64,000 nt of DNA, from assembly GCF_000003195.3 (NCBI RefSeq), contig NC_012873.2:47463166-47527165 (forward strand), in the 5' to 3' direction. Source of the stretch: Sorghum bicolor. Lineage: Eukaryota; Streptophyta; Magnoliopsida; Poales; Poaceae. The notes beneath the pieces were generated by a model. That model was not told where the DNA came from, ran no database searches, and worked only from the letters and a program-made list of their open reading frames with translations. The number at the start of each line of letters is the position of its first letter. Position 1 is the stretch's first letter. Shown one piece after another: positions 12,146 to 23,574 of this stretch. The position numbers and the translations under genes are program-made.

Positions 12146-13339
12146 TGATATGACCATGCCAGCAAGCAAGATGTCACAAGCTCCAAGTCAAGCTACAACC
12201 ACTCAAGTTTTACCTACACCGACACCAGCCCAAGTCATCGATGGACCGGTTACACGTAGTCGTGCAAAGAAGCTACAACAAGAGGTCCACGCGCTACTTT
12301 GTGAGATTCATTTTAACATTAATGAGAATTATATACTACCTAAGTGTTCTACCTTGATTGTACTCAGGTATATAGAAGAAGAGAAGGATGAATCGGACCC
12401 TAAAGAACGAACCAGTGCAAGTCCTAGAAGACACGTAAAAAACGGACCAGTGGAAGTCAAAAACGGACCAGTGCAAAGAAATCTTCATAACTTTTTAATC
12501 ACAAAAGCTATGAAGGCCCATGAGGACTTGTTGGAAAGCTTGTCGAGTCTACTTTCCAATGAATCTAGTGGTGACCAGTTTTGATATTCATGTTGCCTGC
12601 AGACCAGAATTAGTACAGACTGCTTAGAAGGTCAACAGTTTGCCGTGACAGAATGTTGGTACAACTTGCCGTGCAAAACTGTACCAATCTACAACGTTTC
12701 GAGGTACATGGCATACATTGCTGGAAAGCTCTTCGAGTCTAGTTTCACACCCAGAAATGGTTCATCATTTGGACTTCCCAATAAAAAGTTATGGTCAGTT
12801 TATTAGAAACTGCTCTGGAGGCCAATAGTCACGTGAAGCCAGTTCGGGAATCCATTCCGAGGGGTCCTTTCACATTGCCTTCACCCAGAAACTCTATTTC
12901 GTTTTCATACCTATCTAGGAGGGTTGTTCCTAGTATAAATATCCCCTACCTCTAAGCTATCAGAAACCTTTGATCATTTGATAAACTACATGATATTGCA
13001 GCCGCGCTGCTGAGTGCCTTACTCAACCTTTGTCCTTCCTTGTTCTTCATGGACTGGTGAAGTGAATCCTCTGGGTTCCCCTACTTCGTGCTCTACGGCT
13101 TCCGTTTGGCTGCGCCGTATTGTGTGGATTAGTTCCGGATTGTGGTTCTGCGGTCGTTCGGAGATCGAGTCGAAGTCTTCGCGGTTTTGGTGCCTCTCTC
13201 CCCGTCGCTTGGTCGCATCCAACCTTTGTCAGGTATAAAGCTAGTTACCCGCTGTTCGCAGCAAGTTATCCTTGTTATTTTGATCTACTGTCATGAAGAT
13301 CGGGCCACCCTAGCACCGATTCATATTGGTACCCTATCA
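12146..13339 (+). repeat. 3' LTR of the CRM-like element, partly coding
   Basis: The boundary is set by a purine run (about 12,133-12,145) followed by TGATA, and by TATCA at 13,335-13,339, giving inverted ends and 1,194 bp. An open frame crosses into it (frame 3, to 12,584) and encodes PVTRSRAKKLQQEV, resembling the C-terminal CR-type motif that in CRM elements is encoded within the LTR. A TATA box is at 12,934. Exact ends are uncertain because the 5' LTR is outside the window. Confidence 0.7.
12934..12941 (+). promoter_or_regulatory. TATA box of the CRM-like LTR promoter
   Basis: TATAAATA about 790 bp into the LTR, the expected position for the U3/R boundary. Position and consensus only; no transcription evidence. 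Confidence 0.6.
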
Positions 13340-14067
13340 CAAACACAAAGGGTAAATACCCAATTCAAACGTTGAGGCGTGCGAGCCGATTTGACCTAGT
13401 AATCAACAAAGGTGATAACTTGAATACTTTGGTCCCAGCAACAGCGATGCGCCCGGATGTCAAGGCCAAGAGGTACTCACGCGAAACTTGAGAATTCGCC
13501 GAGTATTGCTCAATGAACTCTTAAGAACTCGTAGAAAAAAGAAAATGTCCAAGTTGACGAAGTCGTCGAAAAGTAGATGTAATAGTAGATGTAAAAAATT
13601 GTGTATGATATTGATTGATTGTCCTCTTACATTGCTGCTAGGCCCATATTTATACTCTGTCCGAAAGAGATACAACCATATACGACTAGGATTTAATTCT
13701 AAACCAAACAGGACTCGTACATAAAACAAACCCTAACAAATATGGAAAACAACTACCTATCTATCCTGGTGATCAGCATATCACCGCTGTCTTCCTAGCG
13801 ACCCCACACCTTCCTTTATCGTCATCGGCACACGCCCTGCATCTCTTTTAACAATTCCCATACCTTTCCTCATTGGTATCGGCAATCATTAGTAATCAAC
13901 AATGATTGGCAACTACCGCCAGACTTAGCAACATCTGCCTCCTGTTGTCCTGTCATTGGCATCATTGGCTATCGGTAATCTCCTTATCGGTCAGACACAT
14001 CACCTCTTTGACTGCCGATTCACGCTTCACTGACTATCCCACTTCGTGTCCAAAAACGGTGTCAACA
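13340..14067 (-). repeat. Truncated minus-strand LTR element (5' LTR plus stub of interior)
   Basis: On the minus strand an LTR appears to run from TGTTGACACC (ending at 14,067) to CCTTGACA at 13,459, about 609 bp. It has TATAAATA at 13,647-13,654 (minus). The 119 bp beyond it (13,340-13,458) would be leader sequence, cut off where the CRM-like LTR ends. No TSD or second LTR is visible, so this is a stub. The superfamily is not certain; the TGTTGACACC start is common in grass gypsy LTRs. Confidence 0.55.
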
Positions 14068-14416
14068 GCTCCTCGTCATCATGAGCTCGAGCCGCCCTCG
14101 TGGTGGAGAAAGGTGCGAGGGTGGTGGTGGTGAAGGGGTTCCAATTGTTTTCTACCATGAGAGATTAGAGGCCCCGCTAGGTTCATTTGCATTAGTTACA
14201 ACAATGGATAGTTCTTACTCAAAATGGTATCGAAAAAACCCCAAACATAAATCCTTAACGACTAGACCACATGTAGAGAGCTGAAGGCCACACAAAAAAA
14301 TGTAAGCTCGTAGATGACTAACGGCTCCATAGACATGGTAGTATGTTTTTCCCAATCGTGAGTTAAGCATCTTCCTCCTAACTCAATTAATACAAAAGTT
14401 CAAAGGTGAAAATGAA
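14068..14416. other. Unassigned spacer
   Basis: About 350 bp between the minus-strand LTR stub and the Tat 5' LTR. It contains one 67-codon open frame with no recognisable domain. I see no gene or named repeat here. Confidence 0.4.
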
Positions 14417-14795
14417 TGTTGACAAGTAAAAGTGGCTAAAGTTTATAATGGACTTCATCATCATGTTTCTATTTGTTAAGTTGGTTAGAAAACAAATTTG
14501 GATCATCTCATTTGGATCCTAGATGAAGAAATACGGTTTCTGGCCCAGCCAGAACCAGCCTGGATGGTTCCCAAACCGGCCAGGTTTGCAAAAGTTCAAC
14601 AACTACAAGATTGGTCTGCACCATTGAGTTCCTCTCGTTGAGCTGATCAAAATATATATATGATTCGCCCAATTTGAAGTCTGGAGAAATTAATTATGAA
14701 TTTCAAAAGGTTTTCTATCCTGTGCATGTAGCGTTCTAGAACCGACTAGGCCGATTTTCGTGGCCATGAGGCTGCCCAGGGCCCATGAAAACTGG

Positions 14796-16741
14796 TGAAA
14801 GGTCCTACAATGGATAGAGAGGGGTAAATAGCCTATTTAAAAAAACTACAAAGCAATAGAGCAAATGATTAGTATAACAAAAGGCGTAATTCAAATTTGC
14901 TCTAGCTCTACGAGGATTGCAAGCCACCTATCCAATAATTCTAGTTACTAGGATTCCCGCAAAGTAGGCACATAATAACTATGTTACTACAAGCTACTCT
15001 AGTGAACTAAGCTACAAAGCTAACAACTAAAACTAATTACACTACTTTGCGGGAATGTAAATGGAGAGGATGTGATCTTTATACCTTCGTGTGGAGGCAA
15101 GTGAACCAATCAATATGATGAAGATCAATCACCGACAGAAATCCAACCAAACACAATAGATGGACACAATGATTTTTCTCCTTAGGTTCACAAGCTTGCT
15201 GGCACGCTAGTCCTTGTTGTGTCAATCAACACTTGGTGGTTCGGTGGCTAAGAGGTGTTGTACAAACCTCGTCCTCAAGTAGGACACCACAAGAACCATC
15301 CCATAAGTGAGGTAGCTCAATGACACGTGCAATCCACTAGAGTTGCCTTTGGAGCTCCACCGGGGAAGGCACAAGAACCTCTCACATCACCGGGAGATGA
15401 CCACGAACAATCACCAACTCATGATAATCCTTCTCCGCTGCTCCTAGCCGTCTAGGTGACGGCAACCACCAAGAGTAACAAGAAAACCGCAGCTCAAACG
15501 ATCCCCAAGTGCCACCAGATGTAATTACTCATGTAAATGAACTTGCAATCACTCCCAATCTCACTATAATGACAAATCAATGAAGGAGATGAGCAGGAGA
15601 TATTTACTTAGGCTCACAAGGATGTTAAGTATGTCAAAATACCAAGAGAGACATCCAAGAGCTGGCCACCATGTATTTATAAAGCCCCCAAAGAGATAGA
15701 GCCATTGGCTCTCTCACTACACTGAAACCAGGGGCATCGGACATAGCACAACATCCGACACTACTCTGCCAGTAGTCCTCGATTGCTGCCATGTATCCTC
15801 AGTTAAACGTGAGCCATTGATCTCCAATGATCACTTAAACATTAACGCGCTTGGTCAAGAGGCGTTGGACACACTGGGTGCTCAAAGACATGTCGGATGT
15901 GTTCGACGAAGTGCCATTAAACGTAGCTATCGTCTGACGCACACATAGCTGGAAACCCTTGCTCGCGACCTTACTGACATCACTGCAGATGGGACACTCA
16001 ACAGTGTTCCGGCCGCGTCCGCTACCAGAGCATTGGACGCGCCGGTGCACACTGTGTGTTGCGTCAAAACTCCAGCACGCGTCCAACGCTGGCCCAGCGT
16101 CCGACGCTCCCACAATTAGCATCTGGTGAGTGTTTTTCTAGTGAAAAATACTCCCATGACTTCTCCAAAACTTGCCTCCAGCGCAATAGAAAATATGCAA
16201 TTTTTTCACAAAAGCGCTAAATCCCGCCTTTCACGCTTGACAAGTGGGAAAGAGACCCAACTCCTCTCCACCTCTTCAACCCTTGCCTAAATGTGCTAAC
16301 CACCAAGTGTATCACCTTGTACATGTGTGTTAGCATATTTTCACAAATATTTTTTTAAAGGAGTTGATTTAGCTCAATAGGTTCTAAATGCATGCACATG
16401 ATGATACCTAGTGGCACTTGATAGACCGCTTAGCCAAACAATTTCCCACTTTATAGTACGGCTATCTATCCTAAGTGTGATCATACCCTCTTTAGTGTCT
16501 TGATCACCAAAACTAAAACTCTATTTATACCTTTGGCTTGATCTACATAGGGTTTTGTTTTTCTCTTTCTTTTTTCCAAGTTGAAAACTTGATCACCTTG
16601 TGGTCATTACCACCATCACCATGATCATCTCTTGCTCCACCACTTGGCATGTACCAACCTCATCTAATCTATACACTCACTTAGCATAGAGGTTAGTACT
16701 TTGGGTTTCATCAATTATCCAAAACCAAACATGGGCTTTCA
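14796..16741 (-). mobile_element. Solo LTR, SIRE-like copia-type family, inserted in the Tat 5' LTR
   Basis: Ends TGAAAGGTCC on the left and GGGCTTTCA on the right, 1,946 bp, flanked by ACTGG (14,791-14,795) and ACCGG (16,742-16,746), a 4/5 TSD. The intact Tat LTR at about 57,885 shows the empty site. TATAAATA on the minus strand (15,674-15,681) gives the orientation. Related at both ends to the LTRs at 23,575 and 31,053. No internal region or second LTR, so it is a product of LTR-LTR recombination. Confidence 0.88.
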
Positions 16742-18963
16742 ACCGGCCTAGCCAGTTTGGGAACTAGGTAGGCTGATTTGTCTGTATGAGTCTGACCCAA
16801 ACTCTATTTTGGTCAGGATTTTGATGTATTTTCGCATAGAAACTTGGAGATCACGATCTGGAGTTGTTTCCTATTAGGATTGTTGATGGTAGTTAACGTC
16901 AACATTTTATAGTCAAATAAACATATATGGGGACATATTTAAGATCACCATAAAAAGTTTAGCGTTTAAACTATTAAATTCCATGAATTTTGATGAATTA
17001 TTATTTTCTGTAGGATTTATCTAGGAAACCACCAAGAGGAATTTAATTGTAAAATGAAATGATGAAATTTTACCATGGAAAATATGAGATAAGACTCTAG
17101 AAGGTACTAGAAGACAAACCACCAAAGATGGACCCATTTGGCCAAGAAAGTGGGTCGGCCGGTCTGGGCCTAGGGCTGGTGAGCCTGGCCCGGAGCCAGG
17201 CTTGCCTCTAGCTTATGGAAGCTTCCTCCATCGCCTCTAAGGATGCTTAAGGCATCCCTTAAGTTGGTTTGATCCAAGGGCTCACGTTCACCCCATCGAG
17301 CTATATAGTCAGACCCCTGCCCCCTCCCTAGAGCTATCTCAAAACCCTAATTCATATTATTGTGTTAGGATCAAGAGAGGGGTCCCATGAATGGATCTAC
17401 CTCTTAGAGCAAGCCATCAAGAGAATATTAGATCTCCATAGGATCTAGTCTTCTGAATAGAAATAGAGATAGAGAGTGAGGGAAGAGTTTGGAGGAGGTG
17501 TCGGCCTGTCGGTGCTCCCTCTACAGCTTGTACTTCAGTGAATCCAAGTTCTACTGGAGGTTGTTGAAAGGTCTTATATGGCTAGAGGGGGGTGAATAGC
17601 CTATTTAAAAAAATCTACAAACCAACTAAAGCATTAGGTTAGTAAATAACAAAGCAAAGCTTTTTGCTCTAGCTCTAAAGGGGTGTTTGCAAGCCACCAA
17701 ACCAATAATTCTAGTTGCTATAATCACTAGGCACACAACAACTAAGTCTCTACAAGTTACACTACTGAGCTTAACTACACAAAGCAGCACTAGCAACTAA
17801 ACTAGTTACACTACTTTGCGGTAAGTAAATGGAGAGGAAGAGATATTTATACCGCTATGTAGGGGATGAACCAATCACCAATATATGAGCAAACAAGCAT
17901 TGGGAGAATGCCAATCAAGCACAATTGAGACACCGATTTTTCTCCCAAGGTTCACGTGCTTGCCGGCATGCTACGGCCCCGTTGTGTCGACCAACACTTG
18001 GTGGTTTGACGGCTAAAAGGTGTAGCATGAACCTCGTCCTCACTAGGACACTGCAAGAACCTACCCACAAGTGAGGTAGCTCAATGACACGAGCAATCCA
18101 CTAGAGTTACCTTTCGGCTCTCCGCTGGAGAAGGTATTGTTGGCAAATCTTAATGCACACCAGCTAGGGTAAGATGTGACAAGTATCTAGAAATGGTGGC
18201 GCCTAACCAGCGCTGCCTAAATGCAAGCCTAGGTTGTTACTAGGATAGGGTGTCAGGCTACCCTAAGCAATAGCTCAAGAAATGCTAAGCAATGCTAAAC
18301 TCTAGTGATGACGCAAGATGTACCAGGGGTAACTCTACAAGCGCGCAGATACCGATGTAGCACTTCGACCGTGGTGAGTATCCACGGTGTCATAATTTAT
18401 AGTTCGTGCAAGGGAAATCGTGCTAGAAGAGATAGCAAGGAAGGGAAATCCTACCTCAGCTCGGATCACTAAGGTGGTGAGGTAACGAAGACGTAGAGGA
18501 AGGTTGATGTGGTTCTGGATAACTCTAAGATAACTAGTGTAGTGTAGCTAGGTGAGAGGACAACAAGTGAGAAAAGACTCCTATGACTCTAACTTTACTC
18601 CCATGAACTAATCTAATCTAGTAGTGGACGCGCACTAACGTCGCTAGACTTAACTGTTTGTTTGCTGGAAGTCGACTGCAATAGGAGGACGAAACTCCTA
18701 TCCAAGCGGACTCGTTTCTTATGGGCGCCTACAGACTGTACCCGACGTGAATAGAACCTACTGGGAAGGATAGGCCTGTCACGCTTCGCCGCCGCCTGCT
18801 AACATGTTTGATATGGTGGTATTCAAGGGCAGGCTTTAGTTTAAACACCACGCTTATGCTAACTCCTACTACTCAAACTAAGTATACAACCTAGTCCAAG
18901 CACCGGGTTACCGGCAGAGAAAATAACTCAAGCACTTAAGACTAACTTAGCTAGTATATAACT

Positions 18964-21900
18964 TGTAACACCCCAGTGTTATGGTTGCTTTAGTCATGTG
19001 CATAGCATGAGCATCATCATCCATTCAAAGCATCCATGATCATCATCTATCTTGAGCCATGTCATTCTATGCAAAAATGTGTTTTAAATTGCTTAAATAG
19101 GCTTCCTATGCTCATGATTGAGTGAACAATGCTTGTGTTTGTACTTAATGCCTTGGTAATTAGTTTATCTATGCTTAACTTGACTTTGGGAACAATGTTC
19201 ATATTGGTCACTTTTCCAAAATAGGCTTTTAAGTCATACTTATGAAGATAGGCCCTAGAAACCTCTTTTGCTTAGGCTTTTAAAAAGTGTTTCATAAAAT
19301 GTTTGCATGTCAAAACTTTCTACAGAAAAGTTGTAGCAAATTTTATAGGGAACAAAAGTTGTTTTATGGCCATCTCATGAAAATGAACACAAATAGCTCA
19401 AAAGTGACCCACAAGGCAGAGTTGGGGCTGTTTTCAACACTTAGAAAATTTTCTAAGTCTTGGAACGAAACCAGTTTGCTCGATTGATTTTGAAAACTTC
19501 ATAACTCTCAATCCAGGCCGATCTAGCTCTTGCTCTAATTGACAAAGTTGTAGATCTCGCTTAGTACTCCAAATTTGTCAACTACGCCATCTCCTAATTC
19601 GCTCTGGTTTGGGAGATAATCGTCGGTGAAGTGGCTCTGTCAGACAAGCACCGTTTCTTCTGAATCGAACCTGAGTTCGTCGACGTGGCCGACCGCCGGC
19701 AGAGCTCCGTCGCCATTTGTCGACCGTACGCCGCTTCTGGCCCCACCTGTCAGCTCTCGTCGCGTGCATGACCTCCACGGCGACGTCCCGAGCGAAGTGG
19801 ACGCGTCCATTCGCTCTGCCTCGCCCTCTCTCGCCTGAAACTCGCCAGCAGCGAGCTCACCGCCGCGAGCTCACTTCGGCGAGCTCGTGTGCATTCCTCG
19901 CTGCGTCTCTGTCCACCAAACTCCACCCAAAGCTCCGCCGTGAGCTGCTCTCCAACCTCCACCCTCTAACTCGCCGAGAAACCCACCGGTGAGCCGACAT
20001 TTCCTTCTTCCCTCAAATCGGGTCGCCGTGACCTTCTTCTCCGGCGAACTCAATGCCGAGCTCTGTGAAGCCTCTCGTCGTCTCTGGTTAGGTCCTAGAG
20101 GTAGCTTAGGTCCTTAGCGAGCTTTTGCGCCACTTGGTGGACGCTCTACCAAGTTCTCCGTCGCCGGACGCGGTGTGCAGCGCCGCCGTGCTTCCGCCGG
20201 AGTTGGGTGCTCTCGTGGCCAGCATGCTCCACGAGGATCCAGGCCAAGCCGCGTACCTAGGAAGCTTCGCCGTAGTCTGCTGGTGCTGTAGAAGGCCTTA
20301 GGTCACGCTCTACCGGCCTGAGGGCTCCGGCGTAACGCCGAGCACCTCCGCCGAGCCGCCATCGTCGACGGCAAGCTCCTTCCGGTGGCTCCGCCGGGGG
20401 AAAAGGGGGTCAGTCGAGTCGTTAGGGTTTGGGGATCACGCTGATGCCCTTGGTTTGGCCGGAGACCTCGCCGTCGCGGAGAAATCGCCGGCGGAAGTCG
20501 CCTCGGCCGCGGGGAAGAAGAACCTGACAGAGGAGGTCCACTGTCAGTGTCACCTCTTTCCCTCCTTTTCTTTTATTCAAAATCTAGATTTTTGGCTTTC
20601 TTGCAAAAATCATATCTCCTGTTTCTGAGATCCAAAAATTGTGAAACAAATTTTGTGTTGTTTCTTGAGATGGCTAGTATTTAATAAAAATATAAAATGA
20701 ACCATGTTGTCTGAGAAATTATTTATTAAAGATTTAATCTTATTATTCTTGGTTAAATGCATATCTCTTGTTTTACTGCTTAGTTTGCACTGAAACTTTT
20801 ATGGTAGCTTTTGCATGGCATTAGAGTGCTTTGATAATTATTTCATGATTTTTGGGGCACTGCAGTTGTGATATGTAATTTGTGTTTGAAATATGACTTG
20901 TTTCTTTAATTAAATCATATAAAATAATTGGTGCTTATGATGGTGTTCTACTTTGGTGGTAAACTTGTTTATGGTATTCCTAAGATATAAATAATCTGAA
21001 ATCTGTTATTTGACACCATATAGGTCATCTTTCTAAATTTATAAAATAAATGCCTTAATACATGTTAAATACATATCTGTAATTTGGTATGTGCAATGGC
21101 TCTGAAATTTTTATGGTGATGCTCTGATATTATACTTGTGCCTCTGTAATTTTTGTAGATTTTTCTGAGCACTTTAACTAGTATCTTGTAAATATGCTCT
21201 TATTTAGAGTTATTTAATAAATGTCTTGTTAAGTAAATGTTTTGGGGCTTTCATCTGATGATCTGGTAACTTTGTTATGTGTTTGTGCTCTTAGGCCATG
21301 TGGTTGGCATGGTTTGTGTTTTGATCATGTCATTAAATAATTAACTATAGGGTTAAATGCAGTCTGGACAGCAAGGAAGCAATTTGGCTGTTACTTAATG
21401 ATAGCTTGACTTTATGTGAAACTTGTCTAAATCAAAGATGTTCTAAACTTGTTGAACTAACTGTGGTTTAAATTTGAGGTCATTTGGTCAAGTAGTTTAA
21501 AAGTTATAGTTGTTCCAAGTTGGGTTCCAGAAATAGGTGTTCTCTGTTTTTCTGGGACAGAACCTGGAACTTTGTTTAAATGACTAGTTTCATGTATGAA
21601 TCTTGCTGTCATGTTTAAAGATGAGTTGTAGACAATTTCATAAGCTTTCCAGAATGTCTTCACTCAAGTTTGTTGGACCTGTCTATCGTTTGTTATGATT
21701 TATTTACTGAGCATGCTCGTTTTGTGTTGTTTGCTGCTTTAGTGTCATGATAGGTTTTGGGCTTCGTTAACTCGTTTTCTGTGTGAGTTAGTATAACTCT
21801 TGCTCTGTAAATGAGTGTCCAGTGAGTTACTTGTGTTATCAAGCATTCATCTCTAGCATGTGCATCTTCTTATTGTTCGAGCATGCAATAGGTGCATCGG

Positions 21901-23544
21901 ACACGACAGCCTCCTTTGAACTGCAAGTGAATCCCGAAGGCCAGGACGGCAGCCAGGAGGTGGAGGTCCAGCAAGTCGGACCCGAGGAGCCCGAAGAAGA
22001 AATTGAGTGTCCGAATCACGAGCCGGCATCGTTCGTGAAAGGCAAGCCCCGGAGCATTCTAAGTCTCCCTTTATTTTCGAAAGATTACTTAATATGTTAT
22101 ATCTATTGATGCATTACGTATAGGAGTTGTGATGAAACTGTTGCTGCATTTTACTCTATCCTTGTCCAGATAACTCACCCTCCCTGGTTGTAGAGTTAGG
22201 ATCGAGTAGCAGCTTAGCTATGCTTTAATCGGTAGAAGTCGGGTGATATCCTGTCATCCGCGCGATATAGGGTTATGTCGGATCACGATGGTCTATATGT
22301 GCTATCGTGGATGGAACCTGATTAAATTGACTTAAGCCGGGCGGAGTTTTGCAAGTGTGTAGTAACTCCATCTGTGGCAGTTAAGGACCGATCGTTGTAC
22401 GTCCTCTTGTCATGTTGAACACATGCCTAACACTTAGTTGGCTGGATAACTCGTTCCGACCGCGAAGCCGAGTAGTATGACTCAGGCCGGAAGACCGGCA
22501 AGTATAAAGTGCGCACTACCGGAGGAAGTGCGGTGTGCGGGGGACCATTGGCGTAAGTCCAAAGGCAGGTGAGTTAAAATTCCTGACCTCCCTGGCAGAG
22601 TGGTAGCCCTGGGAGTGCGGCGCTGATCGGAGCCGCGATTCCTGAGTTGTACCAAAGGTGACCCGTTGGCTCTCCGGCAGGGGAAGCTTGGGTGAGTGCT
22701 AGGAATAATCCTCCAGCTGGATAGGAATTCGATTCGAATCGCCGTCTCTCCCGGTTAGTGAGAACTTGACAGAGCAGCGGCAAACGTAGCATTCACTAAT
22801 GGATTTGGTTCATGATGATAATGATGATAGCAAGAAGAACATATGATGAACTTGATATGGTTATTATTGTTTGTAATAATCAAGTGATGTGTTGTAGTAC
22901 AGGTGCTAATCTAGCGGTAGGTTGATAATAAATAACAATGATGTTCCTAAAATGACTTAGTTGTAAGTTAAGCTTTTGGCAAAAAGGTAAGTCAACCAGC
23001 TCCACTTGATACTAAGCCTTGCATGATCCTTGGCGTCTTTTATGTTTTACTAGACGGGTAAGTCTAGCTGAGTACATTCTCGTACTCAGGGTTTATTCCC
23101 ACCTGTTGCAGATGATATCTTCTATGACGGATTCTGCAAGACCTGTCTCCATCCCGCTGGGGATGAGGACTAACCGTTGGGCACGGTTCTCTAACCTTCT
23201 CATCTATGATGCTTTTGGAAGGATGGTATAGACTCTGGCAGTAACAAGAACTTGTGAACTGAACTTTGAACAAGTGTGTGTAACTATTTTGCTTCCGCTA
23301 CTTCGAACAAGTGTTGTAATAACTTAATACTCCGATGTGGTGCCGCTTCGACGGCAATGAATGACTATGTAACATTCGTTGCGTTTATGTTGAACTATTA
23401 CGATCTTGGTTTGTTGCGAGTTGGTTTGAAGTCCTTCGTGATTTCGATTGAATACCGGGATTATATGGGCTCAAGTTTAGAAACTTGATTGCTTGGCGAT
23501 CGTTTCTGCACTTGAACTCTTATAATTTGGTCGGTTCTGTGACA
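18964..23544 (+). mobile_element. 4.6-kb solo LTR, Tekay/Del type
   Basis: Begins TGTAACACCCC and ends TTCTGTGACA, termini usual for Tekay/Del gypsy LTRs, with flanks TAACT / TGACT (4/5 TSD). Nothing resembling a primer site, gag or pol follows before the next element, so it is a solo LTR. It contains a GC-rich block (about 19,620-20,540) followed by AT-rich sequence, and a hairpin GAGTAC...GTACTC at 23,070-23,087 that corresponds to one in the LARD-like LTR. Small ORFs here have no recognisable domain. Confidence 0.8.
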
Positions 23545-23574
23545 TGACTACTACAAGATAGACAAGGACACTAC

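Larger units (their letters stand above)
1..13339 (+). mobile_element. Ty3/gypsy chromovirus, probably CRM clade, 5' end outside window
   Basis: Order is gag, protease, reverse transcriptase, RNase H, integrase, then a 3' LTR, the Ty3/gypsy order. The integrase ends in a GPY/F-type module with no chromodomain. It is followed by a TRSRAKK-type basic motif encoded inside the 3' LTR, which is the layout known for CRM-clade chromoviruses. The element is split at 1,405/9,040 by a younger LTR element. Its own 5' LTR and primer-binding site lie left of the window. Coding is broken by at least three in-frame stops and three frameshifts, so this copy is dead. Clade assignment is inference; gypsy superfamily is certain. 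Confidence 0.85.

Noticed and set aside
14081..14284. 67-codon plus-strand ORF
   Set aside because: Short, low-complexity start, no recognisable domain and no flanking gene structure.
19578..20053. Overlapping GC-rich ORFs in the 4.6-kb LTR read as a possible gene
   Set aside because: Open frames occur on both strands at once, a GC effect, and the block lies within clear LTR boundaries. Kept only as a possible capture.
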